A stretch of 64,000 nt of DNA from Henckelia pumila. Lineage: Eukaryota; Streptophyta; Magnoliopsida; Lamiales; Gesneriaceae. A model generated the notes under the pieces. That model did no database searches. It worked only from the letters and a program-made list of their open reading frames with translations, and was not told the origin of the DNA. Both the position numbers and the translations under genes were made by a program. This document shows, in pieces, positions 58,925 to 64,000 of this stretch; position 1 is the stretch's first letter; each line of letters begins with the position of its first letter. The stretch covers positions 149,993,753-150,057,752 of the forward strand of contig NC_133123.1 of NCBI RefSeq assembly GCF_033568475.1, given 5' to 3'.

Positions 58925-61900
58925 ATTCACTTCTTTCAGGTGTAATATGTTGTTGCACAAATTTCATTTGTAATAAACAAAGTACTGCATAAAATAATAT
59001 GACTTGTCAGAGTACCAGTGTGAACAAGATAGCTCTTTGCGGGAAAATGCAGGTTGCCCAGGGAGTTGGAACGAATCAGTCTACCTGTACCAAAGAAAGC
59101 ATTAGTGATTAATATATGTGGACAACTTTGGGTACGTCTATAGTGCACAAAATGCATGTCGAAATTTAAAAGAGGATTAAAAAGTTAGTTTGCATGTATA
59201 AATTAAAGCACACAAACGGAAATGGAAGACAAAAATGGTTGGGACCGATCAAACTTGAATCAAGAATCAGACAGTAATTTTTTCCTGAAGTTTGAAACAT
59301 GATTTATTACTTCAATCGTTAATCAATGACTTCTGCCATCATCGCACACTGGAATTTGCTTGCTCATATAGCGTTCAAAACTGATGGAGAAATCCATATT
59401 GCAAAATACAAAAAAGAAGCATCATAACTGTTCAGTCGGTAAGCTAATTACCGAAGAAAACTTCTAGAATATTATAATTTGCCGAAAAAATCAAGAAAAA
59501 GAGAAGCTGAGATTGTCTGAAACAGCTGTACATCTCCACAAGAATCACCATCTTTGAACGTGAAAACTCATTTATTCAGCTAAATTTCTCAGCTTTAAAT
59601 TAACCTGATCAAAATTCAAAACTATTCTGGGAACAAAAACATATCCAGACTAGACGGCATATCCAGCTAGACGGTGTGAGGGCCCGTTATCTTAATCACA
59701 ATTAATTAACATGCAATCATTGTTAAATACTAAACAGGGAAAAAGTGAGTTAAAAATTTTCGTTTGGGCCTATAAAAATTTCGGCATAACCTTTCCGTAA
59801 ATAGGACATACCTGGATAAATCAAATACTCAAAATAACTCAACAATATTTTCAACAACATAACAAACATAAACTAGTGCCGGCCAGACACCATCACAACA
59901 TACCCAAACTAAAAATATACTAGAGCCGGCAAGACTCGATAAATAAATAATAAAATCCTCAGAATACTCAAAACACAACATACAACTACTCGGGGCATTC
60001 CCCGGTAAATGTCGAACTTCGAACTTCATACATAAATAATATACGGGTGACAACGACACGATACAACACCTAGAAAATATTGAGCTCACTCTCAAGAAGC
60101 TCTGATACTTCCTAATGCTTCCTCTCAAGCAACCAAAGTCAAACAACCTGTGCTACCTCTCATGTCCACACACAAAAGACACGACAGCCCCCTCTCGGGG
60201 GTCAGAACCCCAAGCACGAGACATCAAGAAACACACGACATATGACATAGAAATGCAATTATGTCATGCATGAATGCAATGCATGAACAGGTGCAAGATA
60301 TCAGGATCTCAGGAATCAAATGATCGATATCAAAATCATACATAATATGCTCGAGCTGGTCCACGACTCAGCGGACCGTCCACGACTCAGCGGACTGTGT
60401 CTGAAGATATGGTTTCACTCTCGAAGCCAACAACTACCTAAACCGGACCGGTCGAGGCGTCCAAAATCTCCACGACACAATATCATCTCATATCATATAT
60501 ATATATATATAACGGATCTCAACCGAAATATATCGGATCTCAATGGCGGAAAGACTCAATAGTATTGATGTGTCTCGCTAAAATCAAACTATATGTTGAC
60601 AAAAGAATATTTTATTTTATTTTGCACATCAATTTCCAACTGAAAATATGCGAGTCAGCATATAATATCACATATATCAACAAATAGCACATAAATCATA
60701 CATGAGATCATCAGAAATCTCTGTCGTGAAAATAATCGATATCCACGTACCTCAACCAAGCATATAAATCCTCAAGAAATGCGTGGAAATGTCAACTCAG
60801 ACAATTCACCTAAATATTAAATTTAAATGATTTCATAATCATATAAACATCTCATAACCATTATATTTAACTAAAATACCAACTTGAACTATTTAGGCAC
60901 TTACAATTCCTAAAATCTCAATATTCATGAAAATGCCTAAACTCAAATGATTCTACTTTAATTCATCGCAAAATACTATTTTTAGCTTTCGTATTGCTAA
61001 GCCAATGTTTCAACGAGTAAAGCCTCCAATCGTCTCAAAGTTCGTATTTATAATCAAATATATAACAAATACCCATAATTGATCAATAATCGAACTAATA
61101 AGTTGGACTAAACCAAGCAATGAAAACTCCTTAACCGGCAGCCCCTTTCTTCAAGAACTTAAAATTTTGCCGGCAGCGGTCGGCCAAGAAAAGGAAAATA
61201 AAATGACTAAAGGCAGCTGAATACACCGGAAAACCAAGTTGTCTTGCTGCAAAACAATTCTAAGCTCAATACTAATCAACCTATAAACCAAAATCAGTAG
61301 ACTAAGCCAAGAAAATTGAACCACAATCGACATAAGGAAAATCGCAAGCTAGCTTTCGGGTTCAGCTCTAAATCCCGATTAATACCTCAATATTGGTATC
61401 AATGGAAAGCTCGAGTCATGAGGAACAGAACCCATCCATCAATTTCAGATTTCCGGCAACATACCGCGGCGAAGCACGGCGGCCAGGAGCGATGGGTTTC
61501 CGGGAATCTCAATAAAAATATAAAATATAGGTACCGAAAGATAGCTCTCGTCGCGAGGATTCCGAAACTATTATTATTTTCGAAAACCGGCTACCGACGG
61601 AGGAACTATGGTTATTTTGTGTACTCTTTTTATTTATCTAGGGTTAAATCTTGATCCGGGTTTGGGTGTGTTCGATTTAATGCATTTTCATATCGTCTAT
61701 AAACTGATATTTAATAATACATATTTTTAACACAATTAATGACATAATTATTTTAATTTTGCATTGTAAAATAATTATTATTGGATCTTGCCAATTAATT
61801 ACAAACAGACGGACTAAAATCTACTGCTATATTGATGTAAAATTTAATTTCTTCTATCGAGGAATTGAAGAAAAAATGGTCACCAGGAAAATTAAACTGT

Positions 61901-62400
61901 GAATAACACATAGAAATTCCATAGCACTTTGCGTACACAAGTAAAACGCACAACAGAAAAAACCAAAAAACCGAGATACATACAATAGCTTAACAAGTAG
62001 CATCTTTACTCGTGCGATCACACAGGAAAATCACAATGAAAACGGGAGCAGACGCAAGATTACCTTCAAGCTGCCATTGAAGGTAACTCCAACTGATTCA
62101 CGATGTCGATTTCCAATAAAAAAAAAAACAAAAATCAACGCGATTTCGATGTTCGAAACCGAGAGAGCAGCGCCGAGCCAAGAGAAATAGAGAGCCGATA
62201 CGCTTAATGCCTGCGCCGAGCCGAGAAAGAGAGAGAGCGAGCGAGAGGCCACGAACCGGAAAGAAATGGAATCTCCAGCCAAGCCGGCCGCCGCACTGTA
62301 CGAAGAGTTGAAGATGATACGAGACGTAGATGTCTGGGCTTTTCTTATTCTGCGAAGCTTCAATTTTTTGGGCTGGAAGCCCATTCTTTTTGGTCCAAAT
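58925..62400 (-). promoter_or_regulatory. PIG-F 5'UTR, large 5'UTR intron and promoter
   Basis: On the minus strand a GC-richer first exon with CT-rich sequence (C-T-C-G-C-T-C-G-C-T-C-T-C-like) ends at a donor TTGAAG|GTAATC (62064/62063). The next exon starts after TTTGGTACAG (acceptor, 59085/59084). The ~3-kb intron between them contains the solo LTR 59675-61807. Upstream of the first exon, 'AATGGGCTT' and 'AGCCCA' repeats (62360-62385) resemble site II (TGGGCY) elements of housekeeping plant promoters. The apparent 117-codon frame at 62031-62384 lies across this exon and is not taken as coding. Confidence 0.6.
59675..61807 (-). mobile_element. Solo LTR (2133 bp) of a Ty3/gypsy element in the PIG-F intron
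   Basis: Starts TGTGAGGGCCCGTT and ends TTACAAACA. It is flanked by GACGG on both sides (59670-59674 and 61808-61812), a perfect 5-bp duplication, with no internal region, so it is a product of LTR-LTR recombination. Content such as 'CCACGACTCAGCGGAC' (repeated at 60362 and 60380) and 'CTCGTCGCGAGGATTCCG' (61547) is of the kind seen in Tekay-like LTRs. Orientation is inferred minus. Short frames within (59829-60146, 61316-61654) are LTR sequence. Confidence 0.88.
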
Positions 62401-62924
62401 TGTTTTAAGGGATTATAATATTTCGAAAAACAGGATAAAAAAAATTAATAGTAACTAAACTTTAATACGTAGTATGGTTCTTATTTTTTTTTTTTAGCAT
62501 GGTATGGTTCTTACGTTTGGTGAAAAATGTGACGAATTTTATAGTTTTTTTTTACCATAAAACATTGTTTGTATGGGAGTTTAAATGTAATACAATTACA
62601 AATATATATATATATATGATATTAATTGAGGATTGATGTGAATTTTATAAAAAAAAAAAAAATATATATATATATATATATAAGCAATTATATCACTCAA
62701 AGTTTCATTGGAGATATATACATACACACATATATATCAATTTTTAACAACCAAAAATCGTAAAACCGTGAGAATTCAAATTAGATTGTAATAAAATTAT
62801 CGCAAAATCGAAACTTCATTTTTTTAATTTTTTTTAGGGGGAGACTAGCCATGGAATACAAAATTTAAAGCTACACCGATGGCCGTAGGCCCTTAGTTAG
62901 CTCCCATATATCTGTCTAAATAAA
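62401..62924. other. AT-rich spacer with TA microsatellites
   Basis: Contains short (TA)n runs at 62603-62616 and 62661-62681 and an A-run at 62649-62661. No gene or RNA found. It includes the far upstream flank of PIG-F. Confidence 0.5.
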
Positions 62925-63173
62925 TCATACGTACACAACTACGTACATATTACATATATGAGAGTGGACGGAGTCCCGTTGCGACTTTGGCGGCGGTGGC
63001 ACCGGTTTGACGGTTTTCTCGACAAAACCTTCACTCAAATCGATCCCGACACAATCACCATCGGTGACCGTTGTGATCATCCATTTGCACACTCTCTTTA
63101 CACGACTCAAAAAACCCGAAACTCGGAAATTCGAACTCGCTAACAACATGTTTTCTACTATTTCCATTTGCAT
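62925..63173 (-). CDS. Small unrecognised protein (82 aa)
   Basis: ATG at 63173 (M-Q-M-E-I-V-E-N-M-L-L) to TGA at 62925. Its base composition is clearly less AT-rich than both flanks, which favours real coding. Residues 20-35 are basic (F-L-S-R-V-K-R-V-C-K-W) and a proline run P-V-P-P-P-P-K lies near 58-64. No signal peptide, transmembrane segment or known domain is evident. It could be a short single-exon gene or the first exon of a larger one whose rest I cannot see. Function unknown. Confidence 0.45.
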   Translation of the reverse strand: MQMEIVENMLLASSNFRVSGFLSRVKRVCKWMITTVTDGDCVGIDLSEGFVEKTVKPVPPPPKSQRDSVHSHICNMYVVVYV

Positions 63174-64000
63174 GATCAATATCTGCAGGGAGATTATTAA
63201 AAACTCGCTTAGTCAAATATATATGTGCATTCAAACAAACGATATAACCATTTAATATATAAAGATATATAATTAAGGCTTCCTAAAAAATTTTATAACC
63301 AAGTTTTATGAGTTATTTCATCATAAAATTTAGATCCAAATTCTATACTTATTTGTATATATAAGAATAATATTACTTTTTTCTATCATATGTCCAAAAA
63401 ATCTGATGTTAGTTTGAAATAAAAACATTTTAGGTTTCGATATAATAAGACCAACAACTTTCTAAATATTTCAAAATGTTATTAATATTATTATTATAAA
63501 TTAAACTTTTTTAAAAAAAAAATTTACCTGCTCTATGATTCTCTGAGACCAACTTGTATATATATGAATATATAATATGGCCAACCAAAATCAATTTGGA
63601 TTATAAAATTCACGTGTGAACTTTTGTGGGCTTGAAAATCCGCCAGAGTCAAAATATTTTATGTGTCCTTGCATGCATTTGGAAAAGAAACAAAGAAAAC
63701 AAAGAAAATTGACTGTGGAGAGAAGAAAATTAATTATTCAGCCACTTCTTTATATAATATATGGTAATGTTTTCGTGTGAAGTGTGAAGTATATATATTA
63801 TAGGTTATTAAATGATTATAAATCTTTCTTCCGTCTAAAGTTTAACTCAATTAATTTCACACATAATTAGCGTCATATACAATTCAATATGTATGTTCAA
63901 TATACATTGATATCTTTTATGTCACACTAGACGAACCAAACGATATCTCGATATACATATTTATTTATGTGGCATCGAGAATATAGTTATATGACTAACA
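63174..64000. other. AT-rich terminal segment without recognised gene
   Basis: No supported coding, RNA or element ends. It may include the promoter of the 82-aa frame; 'TATATAA'-type boxes occur several times, so none can be singled out. Confidence 0.4.

Noticed and set aside
62031..62384. 117-codon minus frame before PIG-F
   Set aside because: It spans a donor site and the likely 5'UTR exon, shows no domain and is serine/phenylalanine-rich from CT-rich sequence.

Overview
The window is nuclear DNA of a flowering plant: AT-rich and retrotransposon-dense, with intron-bearing host genes (one an R1-type NLR resistance gene) and an endogenous pararetrovirus. The R1-like NLR and the general look of the repeats suggest an asterid, perhaps Lamiales; this is inference, because no species-diagnostic gene is present.

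Layout. 1-8.99 kb: eroded Ty3/gypsy internal region followed by two diverged long LTR copies and an LTR piece in the opposite orientation. 9.0-12.88 kb: degenerate Ty1/copia element with its 3' LTR. 12.88-17.73 kb: a host remnant island holding a block repeated at 51.8 kb, a MULE-type MITE with perfect 9-bp target duplications, a DUF789-family gene split by a 2.3-kb TRIM-like LTR element (perfect CAGTG duplication), and a crumb of an NLR gene. 17.74-19.04 kb: gag/pre-integrase remnant of a second copia family. 19.89-29.61 kb: a probable Helitron whose 3' terminus is clear, split by a full-length Ty3/gypsy element (21353-28243, ATTAG duplications) whose pol frame runs into its LTR. 29.67-36.62 kb: a LARD-like element with 3.2-kb LTRs around only 531 bp. 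37.0-44.35 kb: one genome-length, decayed caulimovirid copy on the minus strand, linearised at the coat protein/polymerase junction and abutting an (AT)n tract. 44.4-47.4 kb: AT-rich DNA with a foldback MITE and a broken Myb/SANT-like gene.

From 47.4 kb the DNA is host genic, with all genes on the minus strand: an intact 899-aa CC-NB-ARC-LRR gene, a Tourist-like MITE, an intronless 420-aa MAPKKK20-like kinase, an eight-coding-exon PIG-F (GPI-anchor synthesis) gene whose 5'UTR intron contains a solo LTR, and a small unrecognised 82-codon frame. These genes share no pathway or operon; they are independent loci between transposon blocks.

The most notable items are the caulimovirid copy with its preserved promoter/primer-site layout and two unassigned small frames, the TRIM-split DUF789 gene, the block shared between the DUF789/NLR-crumb island and the NLR upstream region, and GC-rich palindromic arrays that recur in several unrelated LTR families.
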